Shown piece by piece: positions 16,631 through 25,054 of a DNA stretch of 64,000 bases (positions within the stretch are counted from its first letter, which is position 1; each line of letters starts with the position of its first letter). The notes under the pieces are model-generated. The model ran no database searches. It saw only the letters and a list, made by a program, of their open reading frames with translations, and was not told the DNA's origin. A program made the position numbers and the translations under genes. The stretch is from Spirochaetales bacterium. GTDB taxonomy: Bacteria; Spirochaetota; Spirochaetia; DSM-2461. The DNA lies in NCBI GenBank assembly GCA_016936555.1, contig JAFGXR010000004.1, forward strand, positions 24,888 through 88,887, written 5' to 3'.

Positions 16631-18655
16631 ATGAAAAAGATTCTGACAGCTCTTATATTCAGCCTACTCGCATTCAATGCCGCGGGAGCTACCAAATTCG
16701 TGATAAACAGAGGGCATTTCAGTCCTATCGTCGATATACGTTATGACGAAAAAAGGGATCTGATTTTCTCTGCGGAGCAGAGAGGTGCCGTTTCCGTGTG
16801 GAATGCCTCGGAAGAAACTCTGAGGAATCACTTTCAGATTACCAGCAATACGATCGATCAGCTTCTGATCAGTCCCGAGGATAATAATGTAGCCGTTCTC
16901 TCCCACGATGCGGAGAAGTATTATCTCTCCGTATGGAACTGGGCAACAGAAAAGCAAATATTTACCCGCAAGATTGACGAGCAGCCCCTCTTTCTCGAAT
17001 ACTCGGCGACGGGCCGTTATCTCTTCTACGGGAATGTGAATAACCCGTCCCTGACATTTCTCAATGCCCGAAACGGCGTGCAGCTGAATTATATGGAAAT
17101 GCTTCCCTCGATTTATGATTTCGGCTATCTGGGAACGACAGAAAGCAATCTGATGACCTACAGCTCTTCGGGTTCAATCCGGTTCTATGACTTCAGAACA
17201 TCGAGAGAAATCAAGGCTGTTTCGACCGTTGACGGACTGACGAATCTGAATGTGATTCAGACAGAAAAAAAAGCGCTGATGTCAGCTCTGAAAAGCAACA
17301 GGATTTACCTTATCGAAAGACTCACCGGTACATCGGTCGATTCAAAGAGTTTTCAGGAACTCCGGAGTTTTTTTCAGAACCGGGAAAATGGCCTCGCTCT
17401 GACTCTCGAACGGGCCAACAGAAGCTTTATCCTCAAAAAGTGGTCAACCGACAATAACAATTATTCCGAACTGGAAAATCCCATCATCCTCACATCGGCC
17501 TTTAATATTACCTCCCTTGTCGAAACGGGAACTCTGACTCTGGTAGGAGATGATAAAGGCGCTTTATACAAAGCCGATTGGGAAGCGGGCCGGCTTATTC
17601 CATTTTCCGTAGATATAACAGAAACCATATCCGATCTGTCCATAAGCGGAAACATTCTTACGCTGGCAGCTGAAAAGGGCCTCATTTCCATAGAAGCACC
17701 ATTCTTCACAGGCAGCCTTTCCACTAATGTCTCTCCGGTTTTTGAAAAGAAAGAAAATCCTCTGGGAGAAGATACGGGATTTCTGGCCCTGGAGGATGGT
17801 TCAACCCTTCTCTGGAACAAGGGAAACGACAAACCGGCAATTTTAATTCAGAACATCGAAGATGAACCCCTTTTTGAATACAGCGATTTTTCCTCACCGA
17901 TTCAGGACATTACCTATCAGGATGGCAATATCATAACTCTGGAGCGGAACGGAACAATAAAAATTATCAACAGAGAGCAGGGAAATCAAATCTTCTCCTA
18001 TTCGGCCATAGGGCTGCAGGATATCTCCATGGTGGACAACCGGACCCTCTTTGCCGGACGGGCTTCCACAGCGGGCAAGAGCCCTGCCATTACGATCGAC
18101 ATACGCACGAAAGAAACACTGACCGTCGAAGACAACCGCTTTCTGATTTTCGATTCCATCGCTGTTGAGAAAAATGATCAGTTTTTCTCTCTCGGTCTTC
18201 TCGAGGAGGATGGAAAAACCAAAACTGTCCTGAGAAGGCATAATTATAACAATCTCAACGAATCGGAAACCATTCTGATCTATACCGGCGAGGATATAAA
18301 AGCCCAGGTTCTGATTGATCCCAGCGACAGCAGAACGATTTACGCGAAACTCGGAACTTCGGGAATCTACAAGATTACAGGACGGAATGTAACGAAATAC
18401 GAGAATAACAAACCGGTAAAAAAAATCTATCTGAGCGGTTCCATTCTTTACAGCCTCAATGAGGACAACTCCATCTCCATGTTCAGAGCCTCTTCGGGCC
18501 AGCAGCTCTACAGTATTCATATTTTCAAGGATGATTCGTGGGCGCTTATTCCGGCTTCAAGTGATATTTATTTCGGCTCTGAAGGAGTGGAAGATAAGAT
18601 TATCAGTTACAGATCAGGCCGCCGCATCGATCTGAAGCCCTTAAACGGCGGCTGA
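16631..18655 (+). CDS. Exported beta-propeller (WD40-like) protein of unknown function
   Basis: 674 aa with a signal peptide (residues 1-20, cleavage near AAGA-TK). The rest is all-beta with weak WD40-like repeats, the clearest being HFSPIVDIRYDEKRDLIFSAEQRGAVSVWN near the N-terminus; about two propellers would fit the length. ATG directly abuts the rseP stop, so it is the last gene of the envelope operon. Probably periplasmic or outer-membrane-associated. Function unknown; an outer-membrane assembly role beside rseP is only a guess. Convergent with the efflux adaptor gene, with a nine-base gap and no room for a terminator. Confidence 0.8.
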   Translation: MKKILTALIFSLLAFNAAGATKFVINRGHFSPIVDIRYDEKRDLIFSAEQRGAVSVWNASEETLRNHFQITSNTIDQLLISPEDNNVAVLSHDAEKYYLSVWNWATEKQIFTRKIDEQPLFLEYSATGRYLFYGNVNNPSLTFLNARNGVQLNYMEMLPSIYDFGYLGTTESNLMTYSSSGSIRFYDFRTSREIKAVSTVDGLTNLNVIQTEKKALMSALKSNRIYLIERLTGTSVDSKSFQELRSFFQNRENGLALTLERANRSFILKKWSTDNNNYSELENPIILTSAFNITSLVETGTLTLVGDDKGALYKADWEAGRLIPFSVDITETISDLSISGNILTLAAEKGLISIEAPFFTGSLSTNVSPVFEKKENPLGEDTGFLALEDGSTLLWNKGNDKPAILIQNIEDEPLFEYSDFSSPIQDITYQDGNIITLERNGTIKIINREQGNQIFSYSAIGLQDISMVDNRTLFAGRASTAGKSPAITIDIRTKETLTVEDNRFLIFDSIAVEKNDQFFSLGLLEEDGKTKTVLRRHNYNNLNESETILIYTGEDIKAQVLIDPSDSRTIYAKLGTSGIYKITGRNVTKYENNKPVKKIYLSGSILYSLNEDNSISMFRASSGQQLYSIHIFKDDSWALIPASSDIYFGSEGVEDKIISYRSGRRIDLKPLNGG

Positions 18656-18664
18656 TCTGTCTTT

Positions 18665-20026
18665 TTAAAACTCAGTTCTCTCGGGGAGATAAGCCCTTGT
18701 TTCTATTACATTCACAGACATCCCCGGCTGAAGATAGCTCTGGCCCTGAAGAACCAGTTTGTCTCCTTCAGCCAGCGCTCCTCTAACCTGGATCAGAGCG
18801 CCGCGGGAGGCTCCTGTCTCTACGGGAACTTTCTCCGCCGCATTTTCCTTAATTCTGAAAATAAAACTGCCGGCTCCCGAAGAGATTATGCTTTCCTTGG
18901 GAACGATAAAATCGCTGTTAAGCCTGGTTAACTGGATCTGTGCTTCGATAAGCATTCCGGGGAGGAGTTTCTGATTGGTGTTCTCAAAGCTGGCAGTCAC
19001 TTCATAAGTGCGGTTGCTATCGGCTTTCAAAGCTGTCGAAATGACCGTACCCTCAAGGGAATATTCAGGAGATGAAGCTTTCTTTCCATAGACTTTCAGA
19101 CCGGTGCGGATCCTCGTTATGATATTCTCCGGCACGGGAACTGATACGAGAATCGATTCGATATCGATAATTTCCATGTAATCGGTATTATTCACCTGGT
19201 CCCCTTTCTGAAAGGAAAGAGAGGAGACGACACCTCTTCCGGGACTGATGGCCAATGTGGTTCTCAGATTCTCCTGAAGATTTTCCAGTTCCGATCTCTT
19301 GGAGAGCTGGATTTTCTCGTAGCTCAGATTCGCTTCCTCCCAGGATTTTCTGGCGTTTTCCACTTCCGCCTGGGCGATGAGATCCTTGGCGAACAAACTA
19401 TTGGCCGTTTCCAGATTATCAAGGGCTTCATTCAGTTTAATCTCGGCCAGTTCAATATCTTTATCCCATTTTTCGCTGGTTCGTTCGATATTTTTAACGA
19501 GATCATTGTTATCGAGAGAAAAGAGCAGATCTCCCGTTTCCACGATATCACCTGCAGAGACATAAACGGAAGCGACTGTACCTGCAGAAAGAGGACGGAC
19601 CCGGATCTCCCGGCCGGCGTTCAGTTCCCCAAGACCGTAATAATAAAGCTCCATGGGTGCTTTGGTCAGTTCCCCTACAATAACCGGGATAACGGACATA
19701 GCGCCGCCACCTCCACCGCTGCCCGGGGTTTTTACAACTTCTTCCGCCGGAGCCTCTTCTGCCGTTGCTGTTTGCGCCGCAGCCAGTCCATCGATATATT
19801 TATCCCAGGAATCCTGACGTTTCGCATCGTCGAAAGTATCCCATTTTTCCTGCGTGGCCTGGGATCCGGGGGGGGGAACCGACAAATCGACGACGATTTC
19901 CCCAGCCGTAGAGGCAGCTGCTGCAGGCGCGGAAGAACCGCTCTCTTTATCGGCAGGAGCCGCCGTGCAGCCCGCCAGAATAATTATCAGAAACCCGATT
20001 GTCCATCGGAAAATATTTTTACTCAT
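18665..20026 (-). CDS. RND efflux periplasmic adaptor lipoprotein (MFP, AcrA-like)
   Basis: Links the inner-membrane pump to the outer-membrane channel. 453 aa from ATG 20026 (MSKNIF), which overlaps the pump stop by 8 bases; an upstream in-frame start exists but this one has GAGGAC before it. Lipobox LAGC at residues 17-20. Residues 21-115 are an unusual low-complexity Ala/Glu/Gly linker, containing PPP encoded by a C9 run and a GGGGG stretch. Then come the biotinyl-lipoyl-like domain (RPLSAGTVASVYVSAGDIVETGDLLFSLD), a coiled-coil hairpin (~200-260) and the beta-barrel part. Confidence 0.92.
   Translation of the reverse strand: MSKNIFRWTIGFLIIILAGCTAAPADKESGSSAPAAAASTAGEIVVDLSVPPPGSQATQEKWDTFDDAKRQDSWDKYIDGLAAAQTATAEEAPAEEVVKTPGSGGGGGAMSVIPVIVGELTKAPMELYYYGLGELNAGREIRVRPLSAGTVASVYVSAGDIVETGDLLFSLDNNDLVKNIERTSEKWDKDIELAEIKLNEALDNLETANSLFAKDLIAQAEVENARKSWEEANLSYEKIQLSKRSELENLQENLRTTLAISPGRGVVSSLSFQKGDQVNNTDYMEIIDIESILVSVPVPENIITRIRTGLKVYGKKASSPEYSLEGTVISTALKADSNRTYEVTASFENTNQKLLPGMLIEAQIQLTRLNSDFIVPKESIISSGAGSFIFRIKENAAEKVPVETGASRGALIQVRGALAEGDKLVLQGQSYLQPGMSVNVIETRAYLPERTEF
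19868..19876 (-). repeat. C9 homopolymer tract in the efflux adaptor gene
   Basis: Nine consecutive G on the plus strand, C9 in the coding direction, encoding Pro51-Pro53 of the adaptor just after the lipobox. Gain or loss of one base would stop translation early. Such tracts act as slipped-strand switches in other bacteria, including poly-G tracts near treponemal genes. Confidence 0.8.
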
Positions 20027-23000
20027 CTTTGTCCTCCTCATCAACTAACAGGGGAATTATGGTTTTAAAACGGGCTTTCGCATTTTCCGCCAGATAATAA
20101 AAAATAGGGAGTACTATCAGAGTCAGAATTGTGGAAGCCATAAGTCCGAAGATAAGAGACAGGCTCAGCTGTGCGTAATTCTCATCCTTGAACGCCAGGG
20201 GGAGAATTCCCCCGATTGTGGTGACAGTCGTGGCGAGAACAGGTCCGAACCGGCTTTTCCCCGCCTCGTAGAGCGCTTCGATCAGAGCCATCTTCTCACT
20301 TCGGTTCCGGTTGACCGTATCGACAAGTACAATCGCATCATTAACCGCGATTCCGACCAGTGCGATAACCCCCATAAAGGCGTAGAGTCCGAAATTGTTA
20401 CCCGTGGCAAGAAGTCCGGCGAAAACACCTATAACGGCCATGGGAACAGATAGGAGAATAACCAGGGGCTGGGTAAGAGAATTGAATTGCACCGCAAGAA
20501 TCAGAAAAACGACAAGATGTGCCAGAACGAGGTTGAATGTCATCTCACTGAAGGAAGCATCGAGATCAGCCGCGTCACCGGCCCACTCATAGCGGATCCC
20601 CGAACCTAGCGATAACGCTCCTATGTTCCGATCGAACCCCGCAACCACTTCGCGGATATTGGCATCGGGAAGCATCTGGGCCAGAACGGTTATCGTCCGG
20701 TCTCCGCCACTGTGGCGAATTGTACCGAGACCGCTTGTTTCGACAATGGAAGCAGCATGGGTAAGAGGCAGTTTTGTTCCGTCCTTCAGAGAGAGCAGTA
20801 TCTTACTCAGATCTTCAACCGAATTCATTTTATCATCTACCGTTATAAAGCGTATGGGCAGATCGGCATCACCAGTGATGAGAGTTCCCGAAGACTGTCC
20901 GGAGATAACCGATTTGACAGCATTTCCCAATGCGGTCCCGTCGATTCCCAGATCGGAAGCGATCAGAGGCTTGAGAAGGATCTGAACTTCGGGAAAGCCC
21001 GGTTCCAGGTCTGTATAGGTCGCGGCAATCCCGTCCACACCCCGTAGTACAGCAGAAACGCTTTCAGAGGCTTCCTTTAGAATGTCCATATCCCTGCCGA
21101 TCAGTTTGATCTGAACCGGACTGTTGGCTGTTTTTCCACCGGCTGATGTTCCTATCGTTACTTTTACACCGGGCACAGTTGCCATATCTTTCATCAACAG
21201 CGGAATCTTCTCTTTAGTCGTCCAGCTTCTCTCGTTCGCAGGTTTGAGGTTGAGAACTATTTCTGCCTCGCGCATGGAATCCACTCCGACTTCCGAATAG
21301 ATGGTTTGAACACCGTCCAGTCCCAGGAGCTTCTGCTCGATCACTCTTGTAGCCCTGTCGGTATCTTCAAGAGTGCTGTATTGCGGTGTGGAAATAACCA
21401 CATAGAGAGACGTTTCATCCATGACGGGGAAAAGCTCAATTTTCAGCATTCCGAGAGGAATGGTCGAAAGGACAGCCAGAAGCAGAACAATAAGAACAAT
21501 CGGAACAATAACCCTGTTTCTCCTGCTGCTGATCAGCTTTTTAAGGATCTTTCTGTATATATCAGAGGCCTTGCCGAAAGCATCCACTTTTTTGAAGCGC
21601 GAGTATATCCTGATAGCAAAAATCAGGGCCATCAGAGCTCCCATGACAAAGGAAAGAACGCCCGGTTTTCCATCAATAAAAAAGCTGAACATGAATAACA
21701 GAACCACTATGACCGCAGCGAGTACCTCGCGGACCGGAGAAAACTTAATTAGTTCTTTTTTTCCGGTCGTTTTCGGCAATACGCGGGAAGAGAGCATGGG
21801 TGTAACTGTCAGCGCCACAAGGAGAGAAGAGCCTATAATGAAGATAATAGTCAGAGGTATGACACTGATGATCAGACCGATCCGCCCCTCCATATAAGCC
21901 AGAGGAACGAAAGCCGCCATAGTCGTCAGGGTAGCGGCCAGAATCGAAGGAGCAACTTCAGAAGTCCCCTCAATGGCCGCTTTCCGTCGCGAAAATCCCC
22001 GGGCCCTGTAGTCCGCGACGCTTTCAACCACAACGATGGCATTGTCCACCAGAAGCCCCAGGGCGATGATCATGGCGAGCAGTGTCATGGTGTTGAAGGT
22101 CATTCCCGACTGATTGAGCATGATAAACGAGAGGAAAAGCGAGAAGGGGATTATAAGAGACGTAATAAGAGCTTCCCTGAGTCCCAGAAAGAGAAAGAGT
22201 ATCAATACAACAATGATCAGTCCCGAGCCCGCATTGGCCAGAACTGCGGCCAGATCCTCTTTTACCGTGACAGCATCATCCTGAATAACCAGGATATCCA
22301 ACTCATCGGGAAATCTGTTTCCCACTCTGTCCGCCAGAAATTCCTTTACCAGCTCGCTAGGACCGATAATGTCTGTTCCCCCATCGCGGTAAAGCGACAG
22401 GGTTACCGCCGACATCATGGACGCCTCATCGGTTCCGAGTTTAACGGCTCTTCTCGAATAGTCGGTACGGGGAATATAGGATTCATTGACTTCTGCAACA
22501 TCTTTAAGAAATACAGTTCCGCCGCCGGGCAGGGGAATAAGGGTCTTTTTTATCTCGTCAATCTGCGTATAGGCGGCGAGAACACGGACAAAGTAATGGG
22601 TTCCGTCCAGAATGGCATCGCCTGCCGGCGTATCCTTATGGCGGAGCCTCAAAGCCTGTACAAGAGTGTCTACGGTCAGGTTGAACTCCGCCAGTCTTGC
22701 GGGATCCACACTAATTCTGATCTCCGAAGCCTGAAGTCCCGAAACCTTGACCTCATTAATCCCTTTAAAGGAAAGCAGCTTTTCGGAAATTGTATCAGCC
22801 GCCTCTTTCAGATCGGCGGGTGTCATATCACCGCTCAGGCTGATAACCATAAAGGCGCGGTTGGCCGTTGTGGAAACTTTCACGGAAGGCTGATCGGCTT
22901 CCTCGGGAAGATCTCCCACGGAAAAGACAGCCTGATTCACTTCGTTTATCTTCTCATCGATATCCGCTTCGGGAAAGAAGTCGAGCTGGATTTCCGACCG

Positions 23001-23285
23001 CCCCGCCATGGATGACGATGTGAGGAACTCCACATCCTCCACCTGAGAGAGCGCCGCTTCCAGTTTATTGGTAATAAGCGCCTCCACATCTTCGGGAGAG
23101 GCTCCTGCATAATTGACGTTCACTTTGATCTTGGGGAAAACCACTTCGGGTTTCGATTCCCGGGGAAGTATGTTGTAGAAATACAGTCCGAGAACAATCA
23201 TCGCCGCCATAAAGAGATAGACAATGCGGTAACGCTTAATACTGAGCCGGGAAATCTGTCCCAGAAAATTTTTACGTTCAGTCAT
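20019..23285 (-). CDS. RND-family efflux pump, inner-membrane subunit (AcrB/MdtB-like)
   Basis: Proton-driven exporter. 1088 aa from ATG 23285 (MTERKNF), which overlaps the TolC-like stop by 8 bases; a longer frame starts nine codons earlier. Twelve membrane helices are expected. Motifs include NYAGASPEDVEALITNKLEAAL at the N-terminus, the helix-4 motif GLLVDNAIVVVE with its aspartate, and GIAVNDAIVLVDTVNR in the second half. A hydrophobic stretch at ~530-580 before the second half is somewhat longer than in AcrB. Hydrophobe/amphiphile rather than heavy-metal subgroup is likely, but the substrate is unknown. Confidence 0.94.
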   Translation of the reverse strand: MTERKNFLGQISRLSIKRYRIVYLFMAAMIVLGLYFYNILPRESKPEVVFPKIKVNVNYAGASPEDVEALITNKLEAALSQVEDVEFLTSSSMAGRSEIQLDFFPEADIDEKINEVNQAVFSVGDLPEEADQPSVKVSTTANRAFMVISLSGDMTPADLKEAADTISEKLLSFKGINEVKVSGLQASEIRISVDPARLAEFNLTVDTLVQALRLRHKDTPAGDAILDGTHYFVRVLAAYTQIDEIKKTLIPLPGGGTVFLKDVAEVNESYIPRTDYSRRAVKLGTDEASMMSAVTLSLYRDGGTDIIGPSELVKEFLADRVGNRFPDELDILVIQDDAVTVKEDLAAVLANAGSGLIIVVLILFLFLGLREALITSLIIPFSLFLSFIMLNQSGMTFNTMTLLAMIIALGLLVDNAIVVVESVADYRARGFSRRKAAIEGTSEVAPSILAATLTTMAAFVPLAYMEGRIGLIISVIPLTIIFIIGSSLLVALTVTPMLSSRVLPKTTGKKELIKFSPVREVLAAVIVVLLFMFSFFIDGKPGVLSFVMGALMALIFAIRIYSRFKKVDAFGKASDIYRKILKKLISSRRNRVIVPIVLIVLLLAVLSTIPLGMLKIELFPVMDETSLYVVISTPQYSTLEDTDRATRVIEQKLLGLDGVQTIYSEVGVDSMREAEIVLNLKPANERSWTTKEKIPLLMKDMATVPGVKVTIGTSAGGKTANSPVQIKLIGRDMDILKEASESVSAVLRGVDGIAATYTDLEPGFPEVQILLKPLIASDLGIDGTALGNAVKSVISGQSSGTLITGDADLPIRFITVDDKMNSVEDLSKILLSLKDGTKLPLTHAASIVETSGLGTIRHSGGDRTITVLAQMLPDANIREVVAGFDRNIGALSLGSGIRYEWAGDAADLDASFSEMTFNLVLAHLVVFLILAVQFNSLTQPLVILLSVPMAVIGVFAGLLATGNNFGLYAFMGVIALVGIAVNDAIVLVDTVNRNRSEKMALIEALYEAGKSRFGPVLATTVTTIGGILPLAFKDENYAQLSLSLIFGLMASTILTLIVLPIFYYLAENAKARFKTIIPLLVDEEDKDE

Positions 23286-24648
23286 CGCCGCCCTCCCTGA
23301 TCGCAAGCTCATCGGTATTCAGTTTCACAGCGATGTTCAGAAGCGCCAGCCAGGATTTTTCCAGATTGATTCTGGCGGCTTCGATTTTCCACTCGCTTCT
23401 GGTTACAGCATTGCCGGAAACAATAAGGTCAAGTTCGGAAACCTGGTTCAGCTCCTTGCGGGCTTCGACGACTTTCCGGTTATCACGGGATAGGGAGAGA
23501 TTCCTTTCCGCTTCTTCCAGGGCCGTCATATTCCGGACATGCTGCTGATAAGCCGAACGAAGAGCCAGATTGACTGTCTCGGAGAGATATTCAATGCGAA
23601 GCCGGGTCTTTTCTATCTCCAGCTCCAGCCCCTCTCCGCTCAACCGGTCACTTTTTCCCGTACCCAGAGAAAGATTAAATGTCAGACCCGTATTCCAGGT
23701 CGCTGTCCCTCCTGAAGAAGAGGGGATTTCATTTATAACAAAAGTGTAAACGGGAAACCCGATCGACGGGGTCAGCACAGGATCCATGATATCAAAATTG
23801 ATACTGGCTGTAAGGTTATTTCCCACGGAATTGAAGAAAGCTTTGACATTCATATCGAGGTCCGCTTTTTTCAGACGGGAAAGTGTGGTCACGAGTTGAT
23901 TCAGCTTTTCTCTTTCCGCTTTGAGCAGGGGATGACTGGCAATCATCCAGTCATAGAGCTCCGGTGGTTTCGGAAGTTCGTCGATCTCCAGCACGATCTT
24001 TGCCAACGGTACTGGATCTTCCTCCAATCCTGTCAGGGATCTCAGTTCGAACCAGGAAACCCGCTGACTCAGCTGATTCTCAAGAAGATCGGTACGAACC
24101 GATTCAAGATCATCTCCCGCCTCTTCGAGCGCTTTAAGGGTGAGACTTCCCAGAGCGTACCTTTCCCCGGCAGAGCGGAGTGCGACTTCTGCAGCGTCCT
24201 GCTCATCAACGAGGAGCCGTTCCTCCTGCTGAAGGAGCCAGATATTCTGATAAAGGGAAAACAGCTTGATATAGGTATCATTTTTTGCCGTTTCAACAGC
24301 AGCTTCCTTTGCTTTCAACGCCGATAGAGAAAAGGACAGCTTTTCCTTTTCGACGGCCGATAGAGCGAGGGGAATTTTTACCGAGGCGGCACCGGACAGG
24401 GCAATTTCCCCGCCGAAACTCTCGCTCTCTTCGGTAACGACTTTGAGAGAGGGATCCAGGGAAAAGACGATGTCCCCCGGGTGGGTCATCAGATCAATCT
24501 CCCCGCGGTTCTGTTCAAGATCCAGAAGCGCGGTTCGGACGTTATAGGAATTTTCGATCTGAGCAACAAGATCGGAAAAATCTATCGAAAAAACCGGGCC
24601 ACCCATTAAGGAGAGACAAACAGGCAGCAATATAATTTTCTTTATCAT
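23278..24648 (-). CDS. TolC-like outer-membrane efflux protein
   Basis: Outer-membrane channel of the tripartite pump, 456 aa. Signal peptide residues 1-22 (MIKKIILLPVCLSLMGGPVFS). The mature part shows the alternating helices of the OEP family (e.g. KAKEAAVETAKNDTYIKLF, RSAGERYALGSLTLKALEEAG) repeated in two halves. First gene of the operon; its Shine-Dalgarno AAGGAAAGG lies inside a long inverted repeat. Confidence 0.88.
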   Translation of the reverse strand: MIKKIILLPVCLSLMGGPVFSIDFSDLVAQIENSYNVRTALLDLEQNRGEIDLMTHPGDIVFSLDPSLKVVTEESESFGGEIALSGAASVKIPLALSAVEKEKLSFSLSALKAKEAAVETAKNDTYIKLFSLYQNIWLLQQEERLLVDEQDAAEVALRSAGERYALGSLTLKALEEAGDDLESVRTDLLENQLSQRVSWFELRSLTGLEEDPVPLAKIVLEIDELPKPPELYDWMIASHPLLKAEREKLNQLVTTLSRLKKADLDMNVKAFFNSVGNNLTASINFDIMDPVLTPSIGFPVYTFVINEIPSSSGGTATWNTGLTFNLSLGTGKSDRLSGEGLELEIEKTRLRIEYLSETVNLALRSAYQQHVRNMTALEEAERNLSLSRDNRKVVEARKELNQVSELDLIVSGNAVTRSEWKIEAARINLEKSWLALLNIAVKLNTDELAIREGGDD

Positions 24649-24650
24649 AC

Positions 24651-24693
24651 ACCTTTCCTTTGGTAATACTATGCTATAAGTATAAGGAAAGGT
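24651..24693 (-). promoter_or_regulatory. Inverted repeat covering the efflux-operon ribosome site
   Basis: ACCTTTCCTT (24651-24660) and AAGGAAAGGT (24684-24693) are perfect 10-bp arms; inside, ATACT (24666-24670) pairs with AGTAT (24679-24683). In the mRNA the 3' arm is the Shine-Dalgarno AAGGAAAGG, three bases before the start codon, so the hairpin would hide it. TATACT on the minus strand (24679-24684) is a possible -10. It may be a TetR-type operator or an RNA switch. Confidence 0.65.
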
Positions 24694-24738
24694 TTAGTGT
24701 ATAAGCTAATTAATTATTTATATATATAATTTTTTGAA

Positions 24739-25029
24739 TCAATGCCCGGGGTTCTGGCTGACTTTCATGATCACATCAGCCACGACATCCCTGATTTTCT
24801 CTTCCAGGTCGTAGGATTCGACCTTGGCATAGAGCGTTCCCATCAGGGAGACCCTGTAATGGGTCGGAAGCTGGTTCAGGGACAGACAAATCATATCGAG
24901 AACGCAGTCCTGGCATTTACAGATATCATCGTCACTGATGGCATCGAGCTGCTTCTCCAGTTCCTGAAAAACAAACTCCTCTGTTTCATTTTTAAGATCT
25001 TCCAGATCGTATTTATCTCTGATCGCCAT
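24739..25029 (-). CDS. comFB: ComFB-family (late competence) protein
   Basis: 96 aa, soluble. CKCQDCVLDMICLSLNQLPTHYRVS matches the CxxC...ALNxLPxxY pattern of ComFB-like proteins; the paired cysteines may bind metal. In Bacillus the gene sits in the comF operon, but the family is widespread and its role is unclear; in cyanobacteria a ComFB protein has been reported to bind c-di-AMP. Last gene of the rpsF-to-dnaB operon, 25 bases after dnaB. Confidence 0.82.
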   Translation of the reverse strand: MAIRDKYDLEDLKNETEEFVFQELEKQLDAISDDDICKCQDCVLDMICLSLNQLPTHYRVSLMGTLYAKVESYDLEEKIRDVVADVIMKVSQNPGH

Positions 25030-25054
25030 AATAACCTCTCTTAATGAGAATAAC

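Noticed and set aside
21421..21897. Long plus-strand open frames opposite the RND pump gene
   Set aside because: Shadow frames; composition is low-complexity Arg/Thr/Ile-rich, and the minus strand is an unmistakable RND transporter.
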